Of a stretch of DNA of 64,000 bases, positions 27,401 to 36,143 are shown piece after piece (the stretch's first letter is position 1; each line of letters opens with the position of its first letter). A program made the translations under genes and the position numbers. The stretch lies in assembly GCA_004555705.1 (NCBI GenBank), contig SFHI01000002.1, positions 1 to 64,000 of the forward strand, given 5' to 3'. Source of the DNA: Clostridiales bacterium. GTDB lineage: Bacteria; Bacillota; Clostridia; Oscillospirales; Oscillospiraceae. Below the pieces are notes generated by a model, which saw nothing but the letters and a program-made list of their open reading frames with translations, did no database searches and had not been told where the DNA came from.

Positions 27401-28036
27401 TTACCGCATCAGCATTTTGATGGGCAGAAAGCCCTCGGCATACTCCACCTTATTAGAATAGCCCCACACATGGTTACGCTCCACATTGACCTGGAACAGG
27501 CGGTTAAACCGGTTGTGCTCCTCGCCGTAGCATTCCAGCGCCTTGATTTTCTTCTCGATGTAGGGGGAAATGTCCACAAAATAGGTGGGATAATAGGCCT
27601 CATCCAGTACATAGCCGTTGCTCTGGTACTGGAAAATATTGTCGCAGTGCCGGGCGGCAGTGAGGCAAAGCTTTGCCGCCTCGATGTGATCCTGGTTCAT
27701 ATCGTGGGCAAAGTGCATGAACACGGTATCAATATCGTACTGATAGATCACGCTTTCAATGCGCTGCATCATCTCCGTGGAATACACCAGCTTGGTGCAT
27801 TCCACGGGCTGGAACTCGGTAATCTCATGAATTCCCAGGGCTTCGCAGGCCAGCGCGCTCTGGCGAACGCTGGTTTCGTACTCCACCTGGATATTCATAT
27901 GTGCAAACCGGGTCACATTGTCCGTCAGGGTCAGCTTGTAAACGTTCTTCCCCTCGGCGGCCAGCTTGGCGGCGGTGCCTCCCGCACCCAGCTCCGTGTC
28001 ATCGTAATGGGCGCCCACGATCAATACATTCTTCAT
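27401..28036 (-). CDS. PIG-L/LmbE deacetylase (first pair)
   Basis: Zinc-dependent de-N-acetylase family (MshB, BshB, PIG-L), which removes acetyl from GlcNAc-type groups. Metal motif near the start is VGAHYDDTELGAGG (AHYDDTE for the usual AHPDDE), with the third ligand region FMHFAHDMNQDHIEA. 211 aa, normal. Lies 12 nt from the formyltransferase gene that follows it and 6 nt after the WbuB-like gene. Inferred job: expose the amine on a UDP-sugar or lipid-linked sugar before formylation. Confidence 0.85.
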   Translation of the reverse strand: MKNVLIVGAHYDDTELGAGGTAAKLAAEGKNVYKLTLTDNVTRFAHMNIQVEYETSVRQSALACEALGIHEITEFQPVECTKLVYSTEMMQRIESVIYQYDIDTVFMHFAHDMNQDHIEAAKLCLTAARHCDNIFQYQSNGYVLDEAYYPTYFVDISPYIEKKIKALECYGEEHNRFNRLFQVNVERNHVWGYSNKVEYAEGFLPIKMLMR

Positions 28037-28042
28037 ATGTCC

Positions 28043-29233
28043 TTACTCCTTGCAATTTTCCCGAAGGATCTGCGTGAGGGTCTCTATAAAAGATTCCTTG
28101 CGGAAATGATTTTCATAGTAATTTCTGGCGTTTTGTCCCCAGCGCAGCCGCGCTTCCTTACAGGAGGCCACCTCCCGGAGATTCCGGGCCAGGGCCTGGG
28201 GGTCCTCCGCCGGGCTGCACAGGCCGCAGTCCGCCTCCCGAATCAATCGGGCCGTTTCCCCGTTCAGAGCGGCAATCACCGGCTTTCCGGCGGCGAGATA
28301 GGATTGTACCTTCCCCGGCAGATTGGCGGACATTCCGGGGTCGTCAATTAAGGAAATCAGCAGGGCGTCCGCCATGGCATAAAACCTCGGCATCTCCTCC
28401 AGCTTTTTCCGGCCGTAGAAGGTGATGTTTTCCAACCCCCGGGCCAGCTCTCTGCACTTGTCCAGGGAAATGCCCCCGCCCACAATGTGAATACGGATTT
28501 GCTTCTGCGCTTGCAGGAGCCTGGCCGCCTCCACAATGGTTTCCACGGACTGCAGATTCCCCACGTTTCCGGCGAACAGGAAATCCACCCCGTCCGCCTG
28601 CTTTTCCACCGTGGGAAGCTCTCCGAACAGTTCCTCGGCGTACTGAGGCAGATACCGGATTTTCCCCGGGTCCATACCCAGGGTTTCCTCAAAATAGGGC
28701 AAAAACCCCTGGGAAGAAACCATTATCTGATCCGCCCGCCGGTAGATTCTTCGGGAGATCCCCAGAAACACCCGGTACAGCGCGGAACCCTTCCGGATGC
28801 CCCCCAGCAGCAGGCTTTCGGGCCACAGGTCCAGGCAGTAGAGCACGCACTTTTTTCCGTGGCGCTTTGCCCAGCTTTCCCCCGCCTGGGCCATCATCAC
28901 CGGGGAAAGCTGGTTGACGAACACCACGTCAAATTCCTCCCGGCACCGGCGCAGGTACCACCAGGAGGACACCACATAGCTATAATAATTCAGAAAACGG
29001 TAGAAAGCCCCTTTTTTCCTGGGAATGGTGGGGCATCTGTGCACCCGAACGCCATAGAGCACCTCGTCCGCCCGGGCGCCCTTTTCATAACCGGGGTAGA
29101 CGACCCCCTCGGGGTAGTTGGGGGTTCCCGTGACCACCGTCACGCTGTGCCCCTTCTCCACCAGCGCCTGGCAGATATCCGACAGCCGGAAGGGCTCCGG
29201 GTAATAGTACTGACACACCACCAGCACATTCAT
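28043..29233 (-). CDS. WbuB-like glycosyltransferase (family 4)
   Basis: GT-B transferase, 396 aa, of the WbuB/WcaI branch: MNVLVVCQYYYPEPFRLSDI, TGTPNYPEGVVYPGY, DLWPESLLLGG, FLFAGNVGNLQSVETIVEAA and ISLIDDPGMSANLPGKVQSY. WbuB in E. coli O26 is linked to transfer of L-FucNAc; with capEFG in the same operon the same role is likely here, adding L-FucNAc early in the repeat unit. ATG 29233 has GGAGG 7 nt upstream; the longer frame to 29374 is rejected. 22 nt after the PglC-like gene. Confidence 0.87.
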   Translation of the reverse strand: MNVLVVCQYYYPEPFRLSDICQALVEKGHSVTVVTGTPNYPEGVVYPGYEKGARADEVLYGVRVHRCPTIPRKKGAFYRFLNYYSYVVSSWWYLRRCREEFDVVFVNQLSPVMMAQAGESWAKRHGKKCVLYCLDLWPESLLLGGIRKGSALYRVFLGISRRIYRRADQIMVSSQGFLPYFEETLGMDPGKIRYLPQYAEELFGELPTVEKQADGVDFLFAGNVGNLQSVETIVEAARLLQAQKQIRIHIVGGGISLDKCRELARGLENITFYGRKKLEEMPRFYAMADALLISLIDDPGMSANLPGKVQSYLAAGKPVIAALNGETARLIREADCGLCSPAEDPQALARNLREVASCKEARLRWGQNARNYYENHFRKESFIETLTQILRENCKE

Positions 29234-29255
29234 GGGCTTTCCTCCGTATCCATTC

Positions 29256-29861
29256 TCAAATCTGAACCAGGGATTTCCCCAGATAGTGTTCCTCCCCCAG
29301 CAGGACGACGCCCACCGTGCGCACAAGAATCCGGATGTCCAGCCACAGGCTGTAATGCTCCACATAGTACACATCCAGCTTGTAGCGCTGCTGCAAATCC
29401 AGGTAAATATTCCCGCTGACCTGTGCCAGCCCCGTCATACCGGGAAGCATCCCCAGCCGTTTGGAAATCTCCTCGTCGTAATCCTCCAGGGAAGCTACCC
29501 GCTCCGGCCGGGGGCCGATGAGGCTCATCTCCCCCTTCAGCACGTTCAGGCACTGGGGAATCTCGTCCAGCTTGCTGCGGCGAAGGAATTTCCCGATGGA
29601 GGTCACCCGGTCATCGTCCTTCATGACCTCCACGCCCTTGATCATCTTCTCGGAGCCGGGGCGCATGGTGCGAAATTTATACACCTTGAAAATCGCCGCG
29701 TCCTTCCCGGGCCGGTCCTGCAGAAAAAACACCGGACCGGGGGAGGTCAGCTTGATGAGCAGCGCAATCACCGCCCAAACCGGCAAAAAGGGCACCAGCA
29801 CCAAAAGGGAAACCAGGATATCAAAGCACCGCTTCACGGCAAGCTGCAGCTTCCTCGTCAT
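29256..29861 (-). CDS. Undecaprenyl-phosphate sugar phosphotransferase (PglC-type)
   Basis: Small monotopic phosphoglycosyl transferase that loads the first sugar-phosphate on the lipid carrier and so starts each repeat unit. At 201 aa it is the minimal PglC form: KRCFDILVSLLVLVPFLPVW re-entrant segment, SPGPVFFLQDRPGKD, YKFRTM, LRRSKLDEIPQCLNVLKGEM with the catalytic D-E, and SLIGPRPE. Shares a 4-nt overlap with the formyltransferase gene upstream. The likely substrate is a UDP-diNAc-bacillosamine- or 6-deoxy-HexNAc-type sugar from the CapD-like enzyme, but this is inference. Confidence 0.92.
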   Translation of the reverse strand: MTRKLQLAVKRCFDILVSLLVLVPFLPVWAVIALLIKLTSPGPVFFLQDRPGKDAAIFKVYKFRTMRPGSEKMIKGVEVMKDDDRVTSIGKFLRRSKLDEIPQCLNVLKGEMSLIGPRPERVASLEDYDEEISKRLGMLPGMTGLAQVSGNIYLDLQQRYKLDVYYVEHYSLWLDIRILVRTVGVVLLGEEHYLGKSLVQI

Positions 29862-30646
29862 GGGGATTCAATCCTCTCTGTCAAATTGACGCTGTCCTTC
29901 GAAACCCGGGCCGACCAGATCCGCAGGGTTCCTTCCCCTCCCCGCCAGAACGCACCGGGATAGGGATGGGTAACCGCCCGGACCATCCGGTCCGCCTCTT
30001 CCATGGTCATATCGGAGGTAATTTCGCCGTCCTCCGGCCTCCGTCCGGGCCAGATGGTGGCCTTGCTCTCGTCCTGAGGGCGAAGGGTCACGGTTCCGTC
30101 AGCAAGCTCTCTCCAGCAGCTTCCCATGAGGGAGACGTGCATTTTGTCCACCAGCTCATACAGCTCCGTAGCGGTAATCCCCTCATGCAAGGGGATTCTC
30201 CCCTGGGCGATGATATCCCCGGTGTCCACCCCTTCGTCCATCTTGAACATGGTAACGCCGGTCTCCTTCAGACCCTTAAGAATCGCCCAAGGAATGGCCG
30301 CACGGCCCCGGCCCAGGGGCAGCAGCGTCGGATGCATTCCGATAATTCCCTGTTTGGGCGCGGAGAGTACCTCTTTCCCCGCAATCTGGGACCAGCCGAT
30401 GATGAACAGCCAGTCAATCTCATGCTCCTTCAGGGCGGCAATGACCTCCGGGTCGTTGATGTGGCGGACCTTCAGCAGCGGGGTATGCTCCTTTTCCGCC
30501 AAATCGTCCAGGTAGATTCTCCCGGACTTGTTTTTTGCCTGGTCGTCTCTCAGTGTGATGAACAGGTCAAAGTGGCCTCCGATGCGGAGCACCTCTTCGA
30601 TGCAGCTTCTTCCCAGCTGCACACAGGTGGTAAACGCCATTTTCAT
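29858..30646 (-). CDS. Formyltransferase-fold enzyme, probable sugar N-formyltransferase (second pair)
   Basis: 262-aa protein with the formyltransferase core: FIIGWSQIAGKEVL, then GIIGMHPTLLPLGRGRAAIP and MDEGVDTGDIIAQGRIPL. As in the other copy, the catalytic His and Asp are present and the usual Asn is Gly, so this looks like a subfamily trait. PYPGAFWRGGEGTLRIW near the end matches the second domain of the other copy in a shortened form. One base separates it from the second PIG-L gene and it overlaps the PglC-like gene by 4 nt. Only distantly similar to the first copy, so not a recent duplicate. Confidence 0.78.
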   Translation of the reverse strand: MKMAFTTCVQLGRSCIEEVLRIGGHFDLFITLRDDQAKNKSGRIYLDDLAEKEHTPLLKVRHINDPEVIAALKEHEIDWLFIIGWSQIAGKEVLSAPKQGIIGMHPTLLPLGRGRAAIPWAILKGLKETGVTMFKMDEGVDTGDIIAQGRIPLHEGITATELYELVDKMHVSLMGSCWRELADGTVTLRPQDESKATIWPGRRPEDGEITSDMTMEEADRMVRAVTHPYPGAFWRGGEGTLRIWSARVSKDSVNLTERIESP

Positions 30647-30647
30647 G

Positions 30648-31337
30648 TCAGCAATCCTCCGGTTCTCTGCGGAATACGCACTGGAAGGCCTCCGCGTAGC
30701 AAAGCCCCGCCTGGCTTCCCCTGCAGGCTGCCAGGCCCCGGATGGTTTCCGGGCTTCTGGGATGGGGATAGGGCCGCATTACATCCCGGTATTGGGACAG
30801 TGCCCGGATTTTCGCTTCCACCCCCGCTTCTCCCACCTCCACAAAGGTGTTGGGTGTAAAGCCTTGCATGGATTGGTTCACACTCCACTCCGTGGCGGAG
30901 GGAACCTCCATATACCACAGCTCCCGCAGGGGCCGCACCTCCGGCCTTCTCTGGAACAGCCGGATGGCCGCCTGGCAGGCCAGGGAGGTGTGCAGATGGT
31001 CGTTGTTGGTGTCACTGGGATGATGGGTGATGACCACATCCGGCTGACAGCGGACAATGGACTGCTCGATGAACTGCACCAGCTTCAGGTGGGGCACCGT
31101 ATTGAGCTGGATATTGGGGAAATCCCCCTTCACCAGCGAATGCACCCCCAGCACACCGGCGCTGCCGGCAATGTCCGCCTCCAGCTCGGAGTCCCCGGGC
31201 CGCAGATGCCGGACCTCTGCCCCGCCGGACAGAATACACACATACACCTGATCCCCCTTGCGGGACTTGGCATACATCAGGGCTCCCGCCCCCAGGACCT
31301 CATCGTCCGGGTGGGCAACCACAATCAGATAATTCAT
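30648..31337 (-). CDS. PIG-L/LmbE deacetylase (second pair)
   Basis: 229-aa zinc deacetylase with the canonical VVAHPDDEVLGAGALMY at the N-terminus and THHPSDTNNDHLHTS as the distal metal/catalytic region. Overlaps the CapD-like gene by 4 nt and abuts the formyltransferase gene, so the three are translationally linked. Sequence differs strongly from the first PIG-L copy outside the motifs, suggesting a different substrate. Confidence 0.88.
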   Translation of the reverse strand: MNYLIVVAHPDDEVLGAGALMYAKSRKGDQVYVCILSGGAEVRHLRPGDSELEADIAGSAGVLGVHSLVKGDFPNIQLNTVPHLKLVQFIEQSIVRCQPDVVITHHPSDTNNDHLHTSLACQAAIRLFQRRPEVRPLRELWYMEVPSATEWSVNQSMQGFTPNTFVEVGEAGVEAKIRALSQYRDVMRPYPHPRSPETIRGLAACRGSQAGLCYAEAFQCVFRREPEDC

Positions 31338-33298
31338 CCGTTACTCCTTCCCGCTCCAACCAGGCTGTCATTCCCCACGCCCCCGGGAACATAGGTGGGG
31401 ATAATCTCCGATACGATTCTCTTCATGTCAGGGGTTTCCTCCCTGCAGGCCTCGTCCAGCTGCTCCAGCTGCTTACGGAAGAGCTCGTCATCCATTTCAA
31501 TGGGCTTTCCGATGTGAATCTGCTGATTGGCCGTTTCCTGGAGGCCCTCCTCCTTCATCAGCAGCTCTTCATAGAGCTTTTCTCCGGGACGCAATCCGGT
31601 GTATACAATCTGGATATCCACATCCGGCTCCAGACCGCTGAGGCGGATCATATTCCGGGCCATGGTGTCGATCTTCACCGGCTCGCCCATGTCCAGCACG
31701 AAAATTTCGCCGCCCTTGGCATAGGCCCCGGCCTGCAGCACCAGGCTCACCGCCTCGGGAATGGTCATAAAGTAGCGGATGATGTCGGGATGGGTTACGG
31801 TAACCGGACCGCCGGCCTCAATCTGCTTCTTGAACAGGGGGATGACGCTGCCGTTGCTGCCCAGAACATTGCCGAAGCGCACCGCCACAAACTCCGTATG
31901 GGACTGCCGGTTCATCATCTGCACCACCATCTCACAAAGCCGCTTGGAGGCGCCCATAATATTGGTGGGGTTCACCGCCTTGTCGGTGGAGATCAGGACG
32001 AACCGTTTCACGCCGTAGGCTGCAGCGGCCTTGGCCAGCTTGTATGTACCCAGCACATTGTTCTTGATGGCCTCGTTGGGGCTGTCCTCCATCAGGGGGA
32101 CATGCTTGTGGGCCGCCGCGTGGAAGATCAGCTCCGGCCGGTAGGTGTGCATCACCTGCTCCACCCGGCTGGTATTTCTCACGGAGCCGATGAGCACCTC
32201 CAGGTTCAGCTCCGGGTGGGTCCGGTTCAACTCCATCTGGATTTCGTAGGCGTTGTTCTCGTAGATGTCAAAAATAATCAGCTGCTTGGGGTTGGCCCGG
32301 GCGATCTGACGGCAGAGCTCGCTGCCGATGGAGCCGCCGCCTCCGGTGACCAGCACCACCTTCCCGGATATGTAGCCGATAATCTCGTCGATGTTCACCC
32401 GGATGGGCTCCCGGCCCAGCAGGTCCTGGGGGTCCACCTTGCGCAGCTTGCTGACGCTGACCTCGCCGTTGACCATCTGGTAAATTCCCGGGAGCATCTG
32501 CACTTCGCAGCCGGTGGTGGTGCAGATATCCAGAATCTCCTTCCGGCTCTTGGCGGAGCAGCTTGGAATGGCGAAAATAATTTTGTCAATGCTGTACTGC
32601 TTCACCATCTCCGGGATGGCGTGCCGGTCGCCCACAATGGGGACACCGCAAAGCTGCTTGTGGAGCTTGGAGGGGTTGTCGTCAATGACACAGGCCACAT
32701 GATCCCGGACATACTCGCTGTTGACGAACTCATTGGCGATGGCCCGCCCCGCGTCCCCTGCGCCGATGATCATGATGTTCTTAAGACCGGAGGCATGGGT
32801 CATATGAGCAAATTTAATCTGGGCCGTCCGGATCAGGCGGTAGGAAAATCGGATTCCCACGGTGCAGCAGAAGCTGAGCACAAATCCGATCAGGCAGCTC
32901 CCCCTCGGCAGGATCACCCCGTAAAAATGGAAGCCCAGTACGCCCAGGACACCCAGAACCAAATAGGCGCCCAGAATCCGGAACACCTCCGGCGTGCTGA
33001 CAAACACCCAAATACTGTTATACAGCCGGAACAGCACGAATACCGCTACGGTAATCGCGCACCAGGGAATGACATAGTGCCCGAAGTTTTCCAGGAATCT
33101 GGTGGGAATGTCCGCAAAAACAAAGTCAAACCGCATCCAAAGGCCAAAGAAAAAAGAGGCAATGGTTGCGAGAATATCCATCAGCACGATCAGGGTCACC
33201 TTCGCGACTGCCGATGTATTGGGGCTGCCCCATTTAATGGATTTCATTGTGCTCACATCCAGCTTTCTAAAGTAGAATCCCCGGAAGCCCAGCCGCAT
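31334..33298 (-). CDS. Membrane-bound UDP-HexNAc 4,6-dehydratase (CapD/WbpM/PglF family)
   Basis: 654 aa. Four N-terminal membrane helices (about 25-150), a CoA-binding-like Rossmann domain (NIMIIGAGDAGRAIANEF near 175), then an SDR domain with VVLVTGGGGSIGSELCRQIA near 315, STDKAVNPTNIMGASKRLCE (M-x3-K) and FGNVLGSNGSVIPLFKKQ. Members turn UDP-GlcNAc into UDP-4-keto-6-deoxy sugar. No aminotransferase follows in the operon. First gene, about 40 nt after a good promoter; GGAG 4 nt before ATG 33298, with ATG 33247 as an alternative. Confidence 0.92.
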   Translation of the reverse strand: MRLGFRGFYFRKLDVSTMKSIKWGSPNTSAVAKVTLIVLMDILATIASFFFGLWMRFDFVFADIPTRFLENFGHYVIPWCAITVAVFVLFRLYNSIWVFVSTPEVFRILGAYLVLGVLGVLGFHFYGVILPRGSCLIGFVLSFCCTVGIRFSYRLIRTAQIKFAHMTHASGLKNIMIIGAGDAGRAIANEFVNSEYVRDHVACVIDDNPSKLHKQLCGVPIVGDRHAIPEMVKQYSIDKIIFAIPSCSAKSRKEILDICTTTGCEVQMLPGIYQMVNGEVSVSKLRKVDPQDLLGREPIRVNIDEIIGYISGKVVLVTGGGGSIGSELCRQIARANPKQLIIFDIYENNAYEIQMELNRTHPELNLEVLIGSVRNTSRVEQVMHTYRPELIFHAAAHKHVPLMEDSPNEAIKNNVLGTYKLAKAAAAYGVKRFVLISTDKAVNPTNIMGASKRLCEMVVQMMNRQSHTEFVAVRFGNVLGSNGSVIPLFKKQIEAGGPVTVTHPDIIRYFMTIPEAVSLVLQAGAYAKGGEIFVLDMGEPVKIDTMARNMIRLSGLEPDVDIQIVYTGLRPGEKLYEELLMKEEGLQETANQQIHIGKPIEMDDELFRKQLEQLDEACREETPDMKRIVSEIIPTYVPGGVGNDSLVGAGRSNG

Positions 33299-33339
33299 TC
33301 CGCTCCGATTCTCAGTTATTCGTCCGCATAACTTGGTTT

Positions 33340-33368
33340 ATTATATCATACTCTGTCACATACGGCAA
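33340..33368 (-). promoter_or_regulatory. Promoter of the polysaccharide operon
   Basis: Minus strand TTGCCG (33363-33368), 17-nt spacer, perfect TATAAT (33340-33345), placed 42 nt before the first ATG. It is the only good promoter seen ahead of the 18 genes. No operator or leader structure was recognised. Confidence 0.8.
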
Positions 33369-33394
33369 GGGAAAGTTTTGCATTCCAAAAAGAG

Positions 33395-33427
33395 AAGCCT
33401 GCCGGCCCCGGGTGGGGCGGCAGGCTT
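33395..33427 (-). terminator. Terminator after the GLUG-protein gene
   Basis: AAGCCTGCCG (33395-33404) pairs with CGGCAGGCTT (33418-33427) over a 13-nt GC-rich loop; on the minus strand the stem is followed by CTCTTTTTGG. It separates the GLUG/RND unit from the polysaccharide operon promoter. Confidence 0.85.
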
Positions 33428-33455
33428 TCGGATTCCGGTGTATCGGACTTTTGGA

Positions 33456-36143
33456 TTATGTCACGGAGGAGTCATTCGTTTCGGGCTGCGAACCCTGGGC
33501 GGATTTCCGCTTCCTGCGGACTCCCCAGATGACCGCCGCAATCAGTCCGGCGCAGCCAGCAATTCCGGCGGCAAAATACCACCAGGGCAGCTCCTGCTCC
33601 GGCGCCAGTGCCACGGCCACCGCGTCATCTCCCTCTTCCAGGGCGAATACCAGATAGCTTTTGTCCACGCTGCAGGGCACAGCGCTCCAGGCACCCTCCG
33701 CTCCGCGCACGTACACCTCCAGCCGTTCCGGGTCCTGGCCCTCCGGCATCCGGTATCTGCCCCTGGTCACGCAGCCGTTTTCCGGGCCGGAAAAACTCCG
33801 GCTCTCCAGCAGCGTCCGGTCCTGGGGCAGCTCCACGGGTTCCTCCGGCTCCTGAAGCTCCGGCACCCAGTCCGTTGGGAAGGAACCCTCCAGCAGCATC
33901 AGGGGTTTGCCGTCCCGGAGCTCCCCGGATTCCACCGTGGTGAGATTGAAGGTATACTCCGCCCGGATAACCTGGTCGAAGAACACATCCTCCAGGCCCT
34001 TCGTACCCACGTCAGGCCAGGAGCCCACCGCGCCATCCTTTTCCGGCAGCGCGGGGATATGCTCCGGGGAAAGGGTCTCCCCTGCCCGGATGCGTCGGAC
34101 GCTCTCGGTTCCATCCTCCCGGACGAAGGTCACCTTCACCCACCGGAAGTCCTCCGGAACGCCCTCCAGGTCAAAAAAGGCTTCCAGCTCTGCCGGCTGA
34201 GCAGCCCCGTCATAGCTGATGCCGTCAACACCGCCGTAATCCCGGGAGGTAACCAGGTAGTAGTTTCCCCGCAGGGGATCCTTCTCCTCTTCTTCCACCT
34301 CTGCGGCGTCCTGGCAGCCCAGGATTCCGCCGGTCCGCTCACAGTCCGTCAGAATGCTCACCATACTGCGGCAGTCCGAGACAATCCCGGCGCTTCCCGC
34401 GATGCCGCCCACATATTCCTTGCCGTCCAGCAAGCATTTTGCGCTGCACTGGCGGATATAGCCCGCGCCCCGCCCCGTGATGCCGCCGATGTATTCGGCC
34501 TGCGCTTCGGGCAGGTCGCCGGTGTTGACACACTGCTTCACAAGGCCCATGGTCTGCCAGCCCACGATACCGCCGCCGTTCAGCTTCTTGGCGGTAACGG
34601 TTCCCGAATTGGAGCAGGACAGCACCACGGCCCGAACCTCGCTTTGAAAGTTCAGGGATTCCTCGCCCACCACGTTCCAATCCTCCAGAAGGTCCATATC
34701 GTTCTCCGGAGCCATGGCGCCGATGACGCCGCCCACGTTCCGGTCCGCCAGTACATTTCCGGTATTCGTGCAGCGCTCCACCTTGCCCAGCAGAAGCTCC
34801 GGCATATCCTCATCGGATACATCCACGATGGTGCCGCCCATATGCTCCGAAGCCCGCGAAATGGTTTCCCCCATGGCGCTCATCTGGCTTTGGACGGCGC
34901 GCATATCCCGGGAGAGGCCGGAAACCGTACTCCCGGCGGCCCCAGCAATGTTCCGGATGGTTCCGGACATGGCATTCAGGGAGGCATTCAGCGCGTTCTG
35001 CGCCGCGGCAATGGCATCCGCATCGGGAAGGCCCGGATTCTCCTCGCTGGGCAGCAGCGACTCCAGGGCGGAGGCCGCCGACTCCGTCTGATCCCGCAGA
35101 ACCTCCAGCTGCCCGTAAATGCTTCCGGCATTGCTCTGGGCATTCCCGGAGGCCCGGCTTACCAGGACGGAGAGGGTGTTCAGCTGCTCCTGCAGAATCT
35201 GCAGCGTGTCCTCCACATAAAACATGGTGGATGTAGGCTCCATCTGTCCCACGATGCCGCCCACCTCCTTGCGGCCGAATACGTCCGCCGTATTCGTGCA
35301 GTCCGCGAGGTAGCCGGACTGGGTCCCCGCGATACCGCCGATGTTGTAGCCCATCTGCCGGTAGCCCACGGTTTCCTCGTTTTTACAGCTGCGGATGACT
35401 CCTGTGCTGATTCCGGCGATGCCGCCGATGTCCGTCACTGTATCGGAGGACTCCGAATTGCGGATGGAGTCCAGGGTGATGTCAGACAGCTCCACGGTGT
35501 TCTGCTGGGCGGTGGTGTTGATGCCCGCCCGGTTTTGGCACCGGCGGATGACGCCCACGTTCTCTCCGGCAATGCCGCCCACAAAATGGTCGCCCTGGAT
35601 GATTCCTTCCGACAGGCAGTCCTCAATAGTTCCGGTAACCGTGTTTCTTCCCGCGATGCCGCCCACATAGCTGCCTCCGGAAAGTGTGCCCCGGAAGGTG
35701 CATCCGGAGATGGTTCCTCTGTTATTTCCGGCGATGCCGCCCACCTCCGCCCGGCTGCCGCTGGGCTGAATCTGGGCCTCCACAGTCAGGTTCCACACCT
35801 GGGCGGATTGCGTCAGGTACCGGAACAGGCCCTTAGCAGAGCCTTCGGCGGTAATCTGAAAGCCCCGGATGGTATGCCCGTTCCCGTCAAAAGTGCCGGC
35901 GAAAATGGGCACCCCCTCAAACTCCGCTCCCTCCAGGTCCAGGTCCGAGCGCAATGTCACCTTCAGCTTCTCGCTGTAGCTGTCCAGGCGGCATTTCTCG
36001 GCGAATCTCAGGAAATCCTTGACAGAGGAGATGTAGATTTCCGCTTCGTATTCCTGTTCTTCCTCCTCCTGGGCGCAGACCGGAAGCGCCAGCGACATCA
36101 GGAACACAGCGCACAGCAGTACGCACAAAACCCGCTTATTCAT
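33456..36143 (-). CDS. Secreted, membrane-anchored GLUG-repeat protein with coiled-coil insert
   Basis: 895 aa. Signal peptide (MNKRVLCVLLCAVFLMSLA, cut after VCAQ), acidic EEEEQEYEAE linker, then a beta-solenoid-like region opening with FAGTFDGNGHTIRGFQ and many GLUG-type units (GGIAGxNxGxIxxC). A helical, Ala/Ser-rich block of about 140 residues (from TLQILQEQLNTLSVLV to ISRASEHMG) interrupts the repeats, which then resume. The C-terminus has one transmembrane helix (PWWYFAAGIAGCAGLIAAVI) and a basic tail, so most of it sits outside the cell. ATG 36143 has GGAGG 8 nt upstream. Overlaps the RND gene by 8 nt. Function unknown; adhesion or transporter partnership is possible. Confidence 0.82.
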   Translation of the reverse strand: MNKRVLCVLLCAVFLMSLALPVCAQEEEEQEYEAEIYISSVKDFLRFAEKCRLDSYSEKLKVTLRSDLDLEGAEFEGVPIFAGTFDGNGHTIRGFQITAEGSAKGLFRYLTQSAQVWNLTVEAQIQPSGSRAEVGGIAGNNRGTISGCTFRGTLSGGSYVGGIAGRNTVTGTIEDCLSEGIIQGDHFVGGIAGENVGVIRRCQNRAGINTTAQQNTVELSDITLDSIRNSESSDTVTDIGGIAGISTGVIRSCKNEETVGYRQMGYNIGGIAGTQSGYLADCTNTADVFGRKEVGGIVGQMEPTSTMFYVEDTLQILQEQLNTLSVLVSRASGNAQSNAGSIYGQLEVLRDQTESAASALESLLPSEENPGLPDADAIAAAQNALNASLNAMSGTIRNIAGAAGSTVSGLSRDMRAVQSQMSAMGETISRASEHMGGTIVDVSDEDMPELLLGKVERCTNTGNVLADRNVGGVIGAMAPENDMDLLEDWNVVGEESLNFQSEVRAVVLSCSNSGTVTAKKLNGGGIVGWQTMGLVKQCVNTGDLPEAQAEYIGGITGRGAGYIRQCSAKCLLDGKEYVGGIAGSAGIVSDCRSMVSILTDCERTGGILGCQDAAEVEEEEKDPLRGNYYLVTSRDYGGVDGISYDGAAQPAELEAFFDLEGVPEDFRWVKVTFVREDGTESVRRIRAGETLSPEHIPALPEKDGAVGSWPDVGTKGLEDVFFDQVIRAEYTFNLTTVESGELRDGKPLMLLEGSFPTDWVPELQEPEEPVELPQDRTLLESRSFSGPENGCVTRGRYRMPEGQDPERLEVYVRGAEGAWSAVPCSVDKSYLVFALEEGDDAVAVALAPEQELPWWYFAAGIAGCAGLIAAVIWGVRRKRKSAQGSQPETNDSSVT

